DNA of 64,000 nucleotides from Methylobacterium sp. CB376 (GCF_029714205.1 NZ_CP121648.1:1550001-1614000); one strand, 5' to 3'. Positions 27,012 to 38,578 are shown, numbered from the stretch's first letter. The notes: generated by a model not told the origin, from the letters alone. Made by a program: numbers and translations.

Positions 27012-27548
27012 ATGGCACGCAGCACGGTAGGCACGGCGCGACGCTTCGCACTCGCCGGGATGGTGATGCTCGGCCTGTCCGGGTGTTTCCGGCCGCTCTA
27101 CGGCCCGACCGCCTCCGGCGCGCCGCTGAGCGCGGTGCTGGCCTCGATCCAGGTCGACCCGGCGACGACGGCCCAGGGCCAGGAGCGCCTCGGCCACTAC
27201 CTGCGCAGCGAGCTGGTCTTCGACCTCGACGGGGCCGGCCAGGCGCCGGAGAAGCGCTATCGGCTCACGCTCGCGGTGAGCGAGACGGTGCAGACCCCGA
27301 TCGTGAGCTCGGTCACGGCCCGGGCCGAGTCCGCCACGCTGTACGGCAGCGCCGCCTACAAGGTGGTGAGCCTCGACGGCAGCCGCACCCTCACGGAGGG
27401 CACCGCCACCGGCCTCGCGAGCTACGACCGCTCGGTGCAGCGCTTCGCCAGCCTGCGCGCGGCCCGCGACGCGGAGATCCGCCTCGCCAAGCTCCTGGCG
27501 GACCAGATCAAGACGCGCGTCGCCGCGATCCTTGCCACGCAGCCGTGA
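27012..27548 (+). CDS. lptE: LPS-assembly lipoprotein LptE
   Basis: A 178-residue outer-membrane lipoprotein that plugs and stabilises the LptD barrel for lipopolysaccharide insertion. The lipobox LSGC is at about residue 25, followed by FRPLYGPTASG as in LptE proteins. The ATG gives a short basic n-region before the hydrophobic core. Position between leuS and holA is the usual one in proteobacteria. The stop overlaps the holA GTG by 4 bp. Confidence 0.93.
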   Translation: MARSTVGTARRFALAGMVMLGLSGCFRPLYGPTASGAPLSAVLASIQVDPATTAQGQERLGHYLRSELVFDLDGAGQAPEKRYRLTLAVSETVQTPIVSSVTARAESATLYGSAAYKVVSLDGSRTLTEGTATGLASYDRSVQRFASLRAARDAEIRLAKLLADQIKTRVAAILATQP

Positions 27549-28573
27549 CGGCGATCCGCCCGGGCGACGTCGAGGGCCTGCTGCGCCGCGGGCCCGACCC
27601 GCGCGTCGCCGTGATCCTGGTCTACGGCCCCGACACGGGGCTGGTGGCCGAGCGCGCCCGCAGCCTCGCGGAGGGCGCGGTGGCGGACCCGTCCGACCCC
27701 TTCGCCCTGGTCAAGATCGACGGGGACGTGCTGGCGGGCGATCCCGGCCGGCTCCTCGACGAGGCCGGGACGGTCGGGCTGTTCGGGGGCCAGCGGGCGA
27801 TCTGGGTGCGGCCCGGCAGCCGCCCCATCGCGCCGGCCGTCGAGGCCCTGCTCAAGGCGGAGCTGCCGGCGGCCCGCGTCGTGGTGGAGGCGGGCGACCT
27901 CGCCAAGTCGGCGCCGCTGCGGGTCCTCTGCGAGCGCTCGCCGCGGGCCCTCGCCCTCCCCTGCTACCCGGATGACGCGCGGACCCTCGCCGACCTGATC
28001 GACGCGCGGCTCCAGGCCGAGGGCCTGCGCATCGCGCGCGACGCCCGCGAGACCCTGGCGGCGAGCCTCGGGGGCGACCGCCGCGCCAGCCTCGGCGAGA
28101 TCGAGAAGCTCGCCCTCTACGCGCGCGGGCAGCGCGAGATCAGCCTCGAGGACGTGGAGGCGGTGGCGAGCGACGTCTCGGGATCCGTCCTCAACGCCCT
28201 GATCGACGCCGCCTTCGCGGGTCAGGCCGGCGAGGCCGAGCGGAGCTACCGGCGCTTCCGGGTCGAGGGCATGGACGCCTCGGTGATGTTGGGGGCGGCC
28301 CTGCGCCACGCCCTCGCGCTGCTCGCCGCGCGCCTCGACGGCCAGGGCCAGTCGCCGGGCCAGATCGTGGCGAGCTGGCGCGGCCTGCACTTCCGGCGCC
28401 AGAGGATCGTCGAGGTCCAGCTGGCGCGCTGGTCGCCGGAGGCGCTCCGGCGCGCCGTCGCCCGCCTGCAGGAGGCCGTGCTCGCCTGCCGGCGCGCCGA
28501 GGCGGAATTCGCGCACGCCCTGGCGAGCGACGTCCTGGTCCGGATCGCCCTGGAGGCCGGGCGCCGCGCCTGA
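27545..28573 (+). CDS. holA: DNA polymerase III delta subunit
   Basis: A 342-residue clamp-loader subunit that opens the beta clamp. It starts at GTG in a GTGA overlap with lptE. Recognisable regions are VILVYGPDTGLVAERAR, GLFGGQRAIWV and the C-terminal collar helices (VLNALIDAAFAGQAGEAERS, HALALLAARLDGQG). Its last codons (GRRA) and TGA stop lie in a copy of the palindromic repeat family found elsewhere in this window, so the repeat may have supplied the present C-terminus. Confidence 0.94.
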   Translation: MTAIRPGDVEGLLRRGPDPRVAVILVYGPDTGLVAERARSLAEGAVADPSDPFALVKIDGDVLAGDPGRLLDEAGTVGLFGGQRAIWVRPGSRPIAPAVEALLKAELPAARVVVEAGDLAKSAPLRVLCERSPRALALPCYPDDARTLADLIDARLQAEGLRIARDARETLAASLGGDRRASLGEIEKLALYARGQREISLEDVEAVASDVSGSVLNALIDAAFAGQAGEAERSYRRFRVEGMDASVMLGAALRHALALLAARLDGQGQSPGQIVASWRGLHFRRQRIVEVQLARWSPEALRRAVARLQEAVLACRRAEAEFAHALASDVLVRIALEAGRRA

Positions 28574-28636
28574 GCGACGCCGACATCCGCATGGCCGAAA
28601 TCGGAGATGGCGAAGCCATCAACCGGATGTCGTTGG
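28562..28636 (-). repeat. palindromic interspersed repeat, copy A
   Basis: Read on the minus strand it contains GGTTGATGGCTTCGCCATC, then GCGGATGTCGGCGTCGCTCA, then GGCGC, matching the copies at 37.2, 50.2 and 55.4 kb. The GGCGC end points into the 3' end of holA and includes its stop codon. It lies between convergent holA and parB. Confidence 0.75.
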
Positions 28637-28666
28637 AGCGCGATGCGGGCCCCCTCCCCTCGCCGC

Positions 28667-29560
<894 letters not shown>

Positions 29561-29594
29561 ATCCTGGTGTCCTCGTGTCTCGTGACCCCGGCGC

Positions 29595-30436
<842 letters not shown>

Positions 30437-30440
<4 letters not shown>

Positions 30441-31075
30441 GGAAGCGGGTCGCTCAAGCTGGAGATGCGGACGATCCCCGCGGAGGAATCGGTCCGGCTC
30501 GGGATCACATCCGCCACGAATGTCCACTTTTCGCGGGCGGCGGTCAATTCGGATTGGGCCTCCCGGCCCTTCGGAAACAGCCCGATGGTGCCGCTTTTCA
30601 ACAGCGGGGCCGTCCAGGCGATGAGCTGCGGCAGGGGCGCGAGGGCGCGGGCGCAGACCACGTCGACGCCGCGGAAACCGGCGACGACGCGCTCGATCCG
30701 GGCGACGTGGATCCGGGCCGGGGCGCCGGTGAGGCGGGCGGTTTCCTGCAGGAAGGCGCCCTTGCGGGCATTGCTCTCGACGAGGTCGACGCGCAGGTCG
30801 GGGCGATTCCGCACCCCGGCGATCGCCAGGATCAGGCCCGGGATGCCGGCGCCGCTGCCGAGGTCGAGCCAGGTCCGCGCCTGCGGGGCGGCGTCGAGGA
30901 GCTGCAGGGAATCGGCGATGTGGCGCGTCCAGACATCCGGCAGGGTGGCCGGGCCGACGAGGTTCTTGATCGCCTGCCAGCGCGTGAGCTGGGCGACGTA
31001 GAGGTCGAGGGCGGCGGCTGTTTCACGTGAAACACCCGCCTCCGCCAGCACCCTGTCGCGGTCGGAGGGCACCAT
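30437..31075 (-). CDS. rsmG: 16S rRNA (guanine-N7) methyltransferase RsmG
   Basis: A 212-residue SAM methyltransferase that modifies G527 of 16S rRNA. Motif I is WLDLGSGAGIPGL; others are VDLVESNARKGAFL and VVCARALAPLPQL. The ATG shares a base with the mnmG stop. A parS palindrome lies within its N-terminal coding region (residues about 14-19), a site where ParB loading and translation share sequence. Confidence 0.96.
31019..31034. promoter_or_regulatory. parS site
   Basis: TGTTTCACGTGAAACA is an exact match to the universal bacterial ParB-binding palindrome. It lies inside rsmG, about 1.5 kb from the parB start. Confidence 0.93.
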
Positions 31076-32958
31076 CACGCCTCCGCCGGAGCGGCCGCGT
31101 CGGCCCGCCTGGCATGGGCGGCCAGCAGGGTCAGAGCCGCGGGGGTCACACCCTCGATCCGTGCCGCCTGGCCCAGCGTGTGCGGCCGCACGCAATCCAG
31201 CTTCAGCCGCAACTCGTTCGACAGGCCGGCGATGCGGCCGTAATCGAGAGAGGCCGGAAGTCGCACCGCCTCGTCGCGCCGGAAGGCCGCGATGTCGGAT
31301 CGCTGCCGGTCGAGATAGACCGCGTAGGCCGCGTCGGTGCGCAGCCGCTCGGCGACGCGGGGCGGGACGGCCGCGAGTTCGGGCCAGATCGCCGCGAGGC
31401 GCGGCCAGTCGATCTCCGGATAGGAGAGGAGCTGGAAGGCGCTGCGCCGGATCCCGTCCCGGTTCAGGGCGAGGCCGTGCCGGGCCGCCTCGCTCGGCGT
31501 GATCGCGAGCGCGTCGAGCCGCGCGCGGGCCGCGGCGAGGGCCTGCTGGCTCTCGGCAAAGTGGCGGGCCCGCGCGGCCCCGACGCAGCCGAGCGCGATG
31601 CCCCGCCCGGTGAGCCGCTCATCCGCGTTGTCGACCCGCAGGCTGAGCCGGTACTCGGAGCGCGAGGTGAACATCCGGTAGGGCTCGCTCACGCCATGCG
31701 TGACGAGGTCGTCGATCATGACGCCGATGTAGGACTCGGCCCGGTCGAGGACGGCGAGGGCCGATCCGGCGGCGAGGCGCGCGGCGTTGATCCCCGCCAG
31801 GATGCCCTGGCCGGCCGCCTCCTCGTAGCCAGTGGTGCCGTTGATCTGGCCGGCCAGGAACAGGCCGGCGACCCGGCGGGTCTGGAGCGTCGGGTCGAGC
31901 TCGCGCGGGTCGACGTAGTCGTACTCGATCGCGTAGCCCGGCCGCAGCATCGCGGCCCGCTCGCAGCCCGGGATCAGGCGCAGGACCGCGCGCTGGACCT
32001 CCTCGGGCAGGGCGGTCGAGATGCCATTCGGGTAGATCGTGGGATCGTCCAGCCCCTCCGGCTCCAGGAAGATCTGGTGCCCGTCGCGGTCCCCGAAGCG
32101 CACCACCTTGTCCTCGATCGAGGGGCAGTAGCGCGGACCGCGGCTGGTGATCCCGCCCGAGTACATCGGCGAGCGGTGCAGGTTGGCGCGGATCAGGTCG
32201 TGCACCGCCTGCGTGGTGCGGGTGACGCCGCACTCGATCTGCGGCGTGGTGATCCGGTCGGTCAGGCTGGAGAAGGGCACCGGCTCGTCGTCGGCGGCCT
32301 GCTTCTCGATCCCGGCCCAGTCGATGGTGCGTCCGTCGAGGCGGGCCGGGGTGCCGGTCTTGAGCCGGCCGAGCCCGAAGCCGTGCCGGTCGAGGGTGGC
32401 GGCGAGGCCGAGGGCCGGCGCCTCGCCAACCCGTCCGGCCGGCATGGTCCGCTCACCGATATGGATCAGACCGCGCAGGAAGGTCCCGGTCGTCAGCACC
32501 ACGGCCGCGCAGGGGAGGGCGCGCCCGTCCGCCAGCACGATGCCCGTGACGCGCCCCTCCACCACGGCCAGGTCGTGCGCCTCGCCCTCGATCAGCGAGA
32601 GGTTGGGCGTGGCTGCCAGCGCCTCCTGCATCGCCCGGGCGTAGAGCTTGCGGTCGGCCTGGCTGCGGGGCCCGCGCACCGCCGGTCCCTTGCGGCGGTT
32701 CAGCAGACGGAACTGGATCCCGGCGCGGTCGGCGACGCGGCCCATCAGCCCGTCGAGGGCGTCGACCTCGCGCACGAGGTGGCCCTTGCCGAGGCCGCCG
32801 ATGGCGGGGTTGCACGACATGGCGCCGAGCGTGGCGCGGCGGTGGGTGACGAGCGCCGTGGCGGCGCCCAGGCGCGCGGCGGCCGCGGCGGCTTCCACGC
32901 CGGCATGGCCGCCGCCGACGACGATCACGTCGAAGCGGGTGCGGTCGATTCGCTGCAT
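31075..32958 (-). CDS. mnmG: tRNA uridine-5-carboxymethylaminomethyl modification enzyme MnmG
   Basis: A 627-residue FAD protein that, with MnmE, installs cmnm5 on U34 of several tRNAs. The FAD-binding [17 protein letters not shown] is at the N-terminus; conserved [43 protein letters not shown] and the C-terminal GASS-like helical domain are present. Full length. Its partner mnmE is 174 bp upstream and rsmG overlaps downstream. Confidence 0.98.
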
Positions 32959-33015
32959 GCGAGATCTCTGGGCGGGCAGCCCGAGATCGTCAACCGGGAA
33001 GTCGGGGAGGGCGCG

Positions 33016-33031
33016 TGTTTCACGTGAAACG
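33016..33031. promoter_or_regulatory. parS site
   Basis: TGTTTCACGTGAAACG differs from the consensus only in the last base. It lies in the mnmE-mnmG gap, 26 bp from the next parS. Confidence 0.9.
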
Positions 33032-33056
33032 GGGAAAGCGATTGGAGAATCGTGGC

Positions 33057-33072
33057 TGTTTCACGTGAAACA
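33057..33072. promoter_or_regulatory. parS site
   Basis: TGTTTCACGTGAAACA matches the ParB-binding consensus exactly. It forms a close pair with the site at 33016 in the mnmE-mnmG gap. Confidence 0.93.
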
Positions 33073-33132
33073 GCCTCGCTCCGCCGCAGCGCGGGCGCGC
33101 CCGCGCGAGCGGATCCTCCTCGCGGCCCCGCT

Positions 33133-34446
33133 TCACTTCCCGATGCAGAAACTGGAGAACAGTCGGTCCAGCATCTCCTCGACGCCGACCCGGCCCGCCA
33201 CCGCCCCGAGGGCCCGCACCGCGAGGCGCAGGTCCTCGGCGACCAGTTCCGCCGGCATCGTCTCGGCCCCGGCGATCGCCCGCCCGAGATGGGCCGCGCA
33301 TTCCTCGAGCGCGCGGCGCTGCCGCTCGCGCGTCACCACGGCGTCGCCACGGCCGAGCGCGGCCCCCGCCGCGGCCGCGACGCGGTCGAGAAGCATCGCG
33401 AGCCCCTCGCCGGTCAGGGCCGAGATCGCGAGCGCCCCGTCCACGCCGCCGCCCGGATCCCGCCCGAGATCCCGCTTGGTGTGCACGACCAGGGCTCCCT
33501 TCGGCGCCGCGGCGCCGCCCTCGGGCGGCACCAGCCACAGCACGAGATCCGCCTCCTCGATCCGCCGCCGGCTGCGCGCCATGCCCTCGGCCTCGATCGG
33601 GTCCGCCCCTTCGTCCCGCAGCCCGGCCGTGTCGACGAGGAGCACCGGCAGGCCGTCGAGGTCGCAGCGGACCTCGATCGCATCCCGCGTGGTGCCGGGG
33701 ATCGGCGAGACGATCGCCGCCTCCCGCCGGGCGAGGGCGTTGAGCAGCGTCGATTTGCCGGCATTGGGCGGACCGGCCAGGACCACCACGAACCCCTCCC
33801 GCAGCCGCTCGCCCCGCCGTCCCTCCGCCAGCGCCGCCAGGATCGCGTCCCGCACCCGCGCGGCCGCGGCGAGACCCGACGCCGACAGGGCCGATTCGTC
33901 CACGTCGCCCTCGTCCGAGAAGTCGAGCGCGGCCTCGGCCCCGGCGAGCACGCCGAGCAGGGTGTCCCGCCAAGCCTCCACGAGCCGGCCGAGCGCCCCG
34001 TCGAGCTGCCGCATCGCCTGCCGGCGCTGCGCTTCCGTCTCGGCATCGATCAGGTCGGCGAGACCCTCGACCGCGGTCAGGTCCATGCGGCCGTTGAGGA
34101 AGGCCCGCCGCGTGAAGGCGCCGGGCTCGGCCGGGGCGAGGCCCGGCAGGCGGCCGAGCACCCGAAGCACGGCCGCGCGGACGGCCGCCCCGCCGTGAAG
34201 GTGCAACTCGGCGCTGTCCTCGCCCGTGAAGGTCGCGGGACCGGGCAGCCAGACCACCAGGGCACGGTCGAGCACCTCGCCCGTCCCCGGGTCGCGCAGC
34301 TGCCGCAGCGACAGGCGCCGCGGCAGGGGAGGGGGGTGGCCCGTCAGCGCCGTGAGACATGAGGCCGCTCCCGGTCCGCTGATCCGGATCACCGCCACCG
34401 CGGCCCGTCCGAATCCCGAGGCCGGCGCGAAGATCGTGTCGGTCAA
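33133..34446 (-). CDS. mnmE: tRNA modification GTPase MnmE
   Basis: A 437-residue G protein partner of MnmG. The N-terminal folate-binding domain starts TDTIFAPASGFGRAAVAVIR. The inserted G domain has G1 GPPNAGKSTLLN, G3 DTAGLRD and a G4 region reading HTKRD. The C-terminus ends FCIGK, the invariant Cys motif needed for modification. It is divergent from opgH with a 200-bp gap. Confidence 0.98.
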   Translation of the reverse strand: MTDTIFAPASGFGRAAVAVIRISGPGAASCLTALTGHPPPLPRRLSLRQLRDPGTGEVLDRALVVWLPGPATFTGEDSAELHLHGGAAVRAAVLRVLGRLPGLAPAEPGAFTRRAFLNGRMDLTAVEGLADLIDAETEAQRRQAMRQLDGALGRLVEAWRDTLLGVLAGAEAALDFSDEGDVDESALSASGLAAAARVRDAILAALAEGRRGERLREGFVVVLAGPPNAGKSTLLNALARREAAIVSPIPGTTRDAIEVRCDLDGLPVLLVDTAGLRDEGADPIEAEGMARSRRRIEEADLVLWLVPPEGGAAAPKGALVVHTKRDLGRDPGGGVDGALAISALTGEGLAMLLDRVAAAAGAALGRGDAVVTRERQRRALEECAAHLGRAIAGAETMPAELVAEDLRLAVRALGAVAGRVGVEEMLDRLFSSFCIGK

Positions 34447-34646
34447 GACGTCGCTCCTCCGGGGGCTCCGCCCCGCACCCCGCGCGGGCGCCGCCCGCGC
34501 CCCGCCGGGAACTCGCCCCCGGAGCCCGGGATTGACAGCGCCGGTCCGTCCTGTCGAGCATCGCGGCGCCGCAGCGTCATCGTTCCGGCACCATTCAGGC
34601 CAATCCCCCTAGGGCTGGCCATCCTCCCGTCTCCGTCGAGTCCGCC

Positions 34647-36521
34647 ATGCCGCCTGCCTCCCCGCCCGATGCGGCGCTGATCGTGCGCCGCCTCGCCCTC
34701 GCGCTCCCGACGCTCGCGACGGCCGCCGCGCTGGCCGGGCTCGCGGCCGCGGCGAGCCCGGCCGACGGTCTCCTCGACGGCGCCGTCCTGGTGCTGTTCT
34801 GCCTCGTGATGACGTGGCAGGCCTACGTGGCGTGGCAATACGTCTACGGCGCCGCCGCCGCCTGGCTCAAGCGGCGCGTCGTCTCCGCCGTCGAGGCGGC
34901 GGCCCCGACGGTGCCGCTGGCGCCGTCCGGGCGGAGCCGCACGGTGCTGGCGGTGGCGATCCACGCCGAGGACCCCGTCGCAGTCTTCGCAGCGATCCGG
35001 GTGATGGCCCGCTCCATCGCCCGGGCGGGCGGCGGCGGCGACATCGACATCTTCGTCCTCAGCGACACGCGGGACGCCGCCATCGCCGCCGCCGAGGAGC
35101 GCGAACTCGCCCGCGCCCGGGCGTGGTGCGAGGCCGCCGGTCCCGGGCTGCCGCGCCTGCGCTATCGCCGCCGGGCCGAGAATACGGGCCGCAAGGCCGG
35201 CAACATCGCGGAGTTCTGCCGCCGCCACGGCGACGCCTACGAGTTCATGGTCGTGCTCGACGCCGACAGCCTGATGAGCGGCGCCACGATCCGCCGGCTG
35301 ATCCGGCTGATGGAGGCGCATCCGCGCGTCGGGCTGATCCAGACGGTGAGCTACGCGGCCGGGCGCGACACGCTCTTCGCCCGCATCCAGCAATTCGCCG
35401 TGCGCCTCTACGCGCCGCTCTCGATCCGCGCCCTCGACACCTGGCAGGGCCCGGACGGCAGCTACTGGGGCCACAACGCCATCCTGCGCCTGCGCGCCTT
35501 CGCGGCGCATGCCGACCTGCCGGTTCTGCCCGGACGGCCGCCGCTCGGCGGCGAGATCCTCTGCCACGACACCGTCGAGGGGGCGCTGCTGCGCCGCGCC
35601 GGCTGGGAATTACGCCTGCTGCCGGAGGAGGGGGGCACCTGGGAGGAGATGCCGACGAACCTCGTCGACCTCCTCGGGCGCGAGCGCCGCTGGTGCCAGG
35701 GAAACCTGCAGCATCTCGGCCTCGTCGGCACGCCCGGCCTCACGGCCGGGAGCCGCTGGCACCTCCTGGTCGGGATCCTGTCCTACCTCGCCTCGCCGCT
35801 CTGGCTCGCCTTCCTGACCCTCGGCACGGCCCGGGCTGTCCTGCGCGGCGATCTCGGCCTGCTCGCCTACGGGCTCACCGGCGAGGGGGAGGCGGCCGGC
35901 GCGCTCGCGGCGCTCACCCTGGCGGTCCTGGCGGCGCCCAAGCTGCTCAGCCTCGGCCACGTCCTCCTCAGCCGCGAGCGGCGGAGCGCCTTCGGCGGAA
36001 CCCGCCGGCTCCTCCTCAGCGCCGCCCTCGAACAGGTGGTCTGGGTGCTGCTCTGGCCGGTGCTGATGCTGTTCAACGCCGGGGCGGTGGCTTCGACCCT
36101 GGCCGGCAAGGTCGTGCGCTGGGACGCGCAGGTGCGCGACGACCGGCAGGTCCCCTGGTCGGAGGCGGCCCGGCTGCAGGCCGACGCGCTGATCGCGGGG
36201 GGCGTCCTGGCCATACTCCTCGCCGTCGCGGGCGATCCGTGGCTGGCCGCCTGGATGGGGCCCGTCGCCGCCAGCCTCCTGCTCAGCCCCGCCCTCAGTG
36301 TGCTGACGAGCCGCGCCGATCTCGGCCAGGGCGCGCGGCGGCGCGGGCTGTTCCTGACCGTGGACGACACCGCGCAGGCGCCGGAGCTGCGCGACCTCGC
36401 GGCGGCCCGGGCCGGCCGGCCGCCGGAGCCGGAGCGCCCGCGCGCCCAGCCCGTCGCGGGGGAGGGGCCGGTCTGGCTCGCCACCGTCACGGACGACGCC
36501 GCGGCCTCGCCCCCGCGCTGA
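34647..36521 (+). CDS. opgH: glucans biosynthesis glucosyltransferase H
   Basis: A 624-residue inner-membrane GT2 glycosyltransferase that makes the beta-glucan backbone of osmoregulated periplasmic glucans from UDP-glucose. Membrane spans lie near residues 18-38 and 45-68, and four more follow the catalytic domain (about 375-540). Catalytic features are LSDTRD, VVLDADSLMSG (DxD), ILCHDTVEGALLRRAG and RERRWCQGNLQH (the Q-x-x-RW-like acceptor motif). No opgG is adjacent. It is shorter than the enterobacterial enzyme, as usual in alphaproteobacteria. Confidence 0.92.
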   Translation: MPPASPPDAALIVRRLALALPTLATAAALAGLAAAASPADGLLDGAVLVLFCLVMTWQAYVAWQYVYGAAAAWLKRRVVSAVEAAAPTVPLAPSGRSRTVLAVAIHAEDPVAVFAAIRVMARSIARAGGGGDIDIFVLSDTRDAAIAAAEERELARARAWCEAAGPGLPRLRYRRRAENTGRKAGNIAEFCRRHGDAYEFMVVLDADSLMSGATIRRLIRLMEAHPRVGLIQTVSYAAGRDTLFARIQQFAVRLYAPLSIRALDTWQGPDGSYWGHNAILRLRAFAAHADLPVLPGRPPLGGEILCHDTVEGALLRRAGWELRLLPEEGGTWEEMPTNLVDLLGRERRWCQGNLQHLGLVGTPGLTAGSRWHLLVGILSYLASPLWLAFLTLGTARAVLRGDLGLLAYGLTGEGEAAGALAALTLAVLAAPKLLSLGHVLLSRERRSAFGGTRRLLLSAALEQVVWVLLWPVLMLFNAGAVASTLAGKVVRWDAQVRDDRQVPWSEAARLQADALIAGGVLAILLAVAGDPWLAAWMGPVAASLLLSPALSVLTSRADLGQGARRRGLFLTVDDTAQAPELRDLAAARAGRPPEPERPRAQPVAGEGPVWLATVTDDAAASPPR

Positions 36522-36639
36522 GCCGGCCCGCGGACCCGCCGGGACGGGCGCCGGACGGCTCCTCAGCGGAATCGCCGCGCGCGATCCTGCCGTGACCGTC
36601 GCGTGCGGACCATCGTCGCCGCCGAATCGGTCGCGCGGC

Positions 36640-37104
36640 TCAGCGCGCCGGCTTGCCCAGCACCCGGAGGGGATCGGTGCGCTGCTGCGGCGAGGGCGCG
36701 GTGGTGAGCGCCGTGCCCTCCTCGCCCCGCCGGGTGCTGCCGGTGGTCGCGGGTCCGGCGCCGCCCTGGCCGGCGGTGGCGCCGTTCTCCGGCCCGTGCA
36801 CCGGCACGTTGCCGCTGGCGAGTTCGAGGCAGGTCAGCATCTCGACGTAGCTCGGGAAGCCGCCGGCCCGCGATTGCTGCGAGCACTGGCGCTTCGCCGT
36901 GCCCGAGAAATCACCCCAGCGCTTGCGCAGGTCGTCCCCCGCGGCGCGCTCCGAGCGCAGGCAGCCGTCCGCCCCGGCATCGTTCGAGACGGAGGCGCGT
37001 CCCGGTGACTTGCAGGTGGCCTCGATGTTGAAGCGCGGCGGCCCGTCGGCCGCGGCGAGGAGGACGTGCGCGCCGAGAAGCGCGGCGGGCAGGGCGGCAG
37101 GCAT
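36640..37104 (-). CDS. small exported protein of unknown function
   Basis: A 154-residue protein with a short signal peptide (MPAALPAALLGAHVLLAAAD). The mature domain is FNIEATCKSP, then DGCLRSERAAGDDLRKRW, then RQCSQQSRAGGFPSYVEMLT, then CLEL, with four cysteines likely to pair. A Gly/Thr/Pro-rich tail of about 50 residues follows. The core pattern resembles small periplasmic proteins common in Hyphomicrobiales whose function is unknown. It converges on opgH. Confidence 0.75.
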   Translation of the reverse strand: MPAALPAALLGAHVLLAAADGPPRFNIEATCKSPGRASVSNDAGADGCLRSERAAGDDLRKRWGDFSGTAKRQCSQQSRAGGFPSYVEMLTCLELASGNVPVHGPENGATAGQGGAGPATTGSTRRGEEGTALTTAPSPQQRTDPLRVLGKPAR

Positions 37105-37226
37105 GGGGCACTCCTCGGCTGGCGAGCTTTGCGGGAGAACGCGCCGGGATGCGATCGGTTCGACGGGCGGGCCCGTGCGAACCGAAGGAGCGGCGCGTCG
37201 ACCGAAAGTTCACCATGATCCGAAAT

Positions 37227-37350
37227 CCGACGGATTGCTTCGCAATACGGATTTCGGCTTCGCTCAAGCGCCGCGCGGGCTTGGCATACGACGACCGACG
37301 GATTGCTTCGCCATGCGGATTTCGGCCTCGCTCAAGCGCCGCGCGGGCTT
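37227..37350 (+). repeat. palindromic interspersed repeat, tandem copies B1 and B2
   Basis: Two 56-bp copies (37227-37282 and 37295-37350) differ at only three positions and are separated by 12 bp. Each begins CCGACGGATTGCTTCGC, continues CGGATTTCGG and ends GCGCCGCGCGGGCTT. The GGGCTT end points toward the 3' end of the minus-strand PLP lyase gene. The family also occurs near 28.6, 50.2 and 55.4 kb. Confidence 0.9.
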
Positions 37351-37356
37351 ATCTCA

Positions 37357-37386
37357 CGCTCTCAGGACGTGATCGTCCGGAGAGCG
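37357..37386 (-). terminator. hairpin after the PLP lyase gene
   Basis: CGCTCTCAGGAC (37357-37368) pairs with GTCCGGAGAGCG (37375-37386), a 12-bp stem with one mismatch and a 6-nt loop. It lies 31 bp past the stop of the minus-strand PLP lyase gene and directly abuts the tandem repeats. No clear T-run follows. Confidence 0.65.
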
Positions 37387-37417
37387 TCTGATTCCCCGCC
37401 CGCCGGGCCGCGGCGGC

Positions 37418-38578
37418 TCAGGCCGCGCCGCGCAGGGCCGCGTCGAGATCCGCGAACAGGTCCTCGGGGTCCTCGATGCCGGTCGAGAGGCGCAGCAGGT
37501 CGGCGGGGCAGGGGGTCCCGGGCCCCTCCACCGAGGCGCGGTGCTCGATCAGGCTCTCGACCCCGCCGAGGGAGGTGGCGCGCTTCCACAGGGAGACGCG
37601 GGCGGCGGTGGCGATCGCCGCCGCCTCGCCGCCGGCGACGCGGATCGACAGCATCGTGCCGAAGCCGCCCTCCATCTGCCGCGCCGCGACCGCGTGGCCG
37701 GGATGATCGGCCAGGCCGGGATAGAGCACGGCATGGACCCGCGGGTGGGCCGTGAAGCGATCGGCCAGCGCGGCGGCGCCCCTCATCTGCGCGGCGATGC
37801 GCAGGTGCAGGGTGCGCAGGCCGCGCAGCAGCAGGAAGGCCTCGAAGGGGCCGAGGATGGCGCCCTGGCTCGCGCGGATGCCCTTGATCCGGCCCCAGAA
37901 CGCGTCCTCCCGCGCCCCCGCCAGCACGCCCGCGATCACGTCCGAGTGGCCGTTCAGCACCTTGGTGGCCGAGTGCATGACCACGTCGGCCCCGAGCGCG
38001 AGCGGGCGGGTGACCACCGGCGAGGCGGCGGTGGAATCGACGGCCAGCCGCGCGCCGGCCGCGTGCGCGATCTCGGCCGCGGCCGCGATGTCGGTGATGG
38101 TCCAGAGCGGGTTCGAGGGCGTCTCGAGCCAGACCAGCTTCGTGCGGCCCGGCACCACCGCCGCCCGCAGGGCGTCGAGGTCGTCGGTGGCGACGAGGTC
38201 GACCTTGAGGCCCCAGCGGGTCGCCTCCTGCAGCAGCCAGCGGCGCAGGGCCCAGTACATCACGCTCGGCGCCACCACGTGGTCGCCGGGATCGAGCGCC
38301 CCGAACACCGCCGTCGCCGCCGCCATGCCGGAGCCGAACAGCAGCGCGCCCGCCGGCGCCTCCTCCAGCATGGCGAGGACGGCCTCGGCCTCGCGCACCG
38401 TGGCATTGTCCGGCCGGCCGTAGCAGTAGCCGGAACTGTACTGGTTGTCGGGGTCGCGCAGATAGGTCGAGGTGAGGTGGATGGGCGGCACCACCGCCTT
38501 GGTCACCGGATCGACGTGGCCCATCGCCTGAACGGCGAGGCTGCGCTTGGACCAGGGGGAGGGGGTTTCGCGGCTCAT
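37418..38578 (-). CDS. PLP-dependent Cys/Met metabolism lyase (cystathionine beta-lyase/gamma-synthase family)
   Basis: A 386-residue fold-type I PLP enzyme. Signatures are LTSTYLRDPDN, YCYGRPDNATVREAE, FGSGMAAATAVFGAL, WLETPSNPLW and the PLP lysine in MHSATKVLNGHSD. The C-terminal LWKRATSLGGVESLIEHRA is typical. It cleaves or forms cystathionine or a related C-S bond; beta-lyase, gamma-lyase and gamma-synthase cannot be told apart by eye. The start MSRETPSPW has a GCAGGAG site upstream, which favours it over the ATG six codons earlier. Confidence 0.92.
   Translation of the reverse strand: MSRETPSPWSKRSLAVQAMGHVDPVTKAVVPPIHLTSTYLRDPDNQYSSGYCYGRPDNATVREAEAVLAMLEEAPAGALLFGSGMAAATAVFGALDPGDHVVAPSVMYWALRRWLLQEATRWGLKVDLVATDDLDALRAAVVPGRTKLVWLETPSNPLWTITDIAAAAEIAHAAGARLAVDSTAASPVVTRPLALGADVVMHSATKVLNGHSDVIAGVLAGAREDAFWGRIKGIRASQGAILGPFEAFLLLRGLRTLHLRIAAQMRGAAALADRFTAHPRVHAVLYPGLADHPGHAVAARQMEGGFGTMLSIRVAGGEAAAIATAARVSLWKRATSLGGVESLIEHRASVEGPGTPCPADLLRLSTGIEDPEDLFADLDAALRGAA

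Noticed and set aside
28562..28636. Reading the repeats at 28.6, 37.2, 50.2 and 55.4 kb as a CRISPR array
   Set aside because: Copies are dispersed over 27 kb, vary in sequence, lack regular spacers and have no cas genes nearby.
31027..33027. A 666-codon plus-strand frame across mnmG
   Set aside because: Long antisense frames are expected at this GC content. The minus strand encodes a full-length MnmG.
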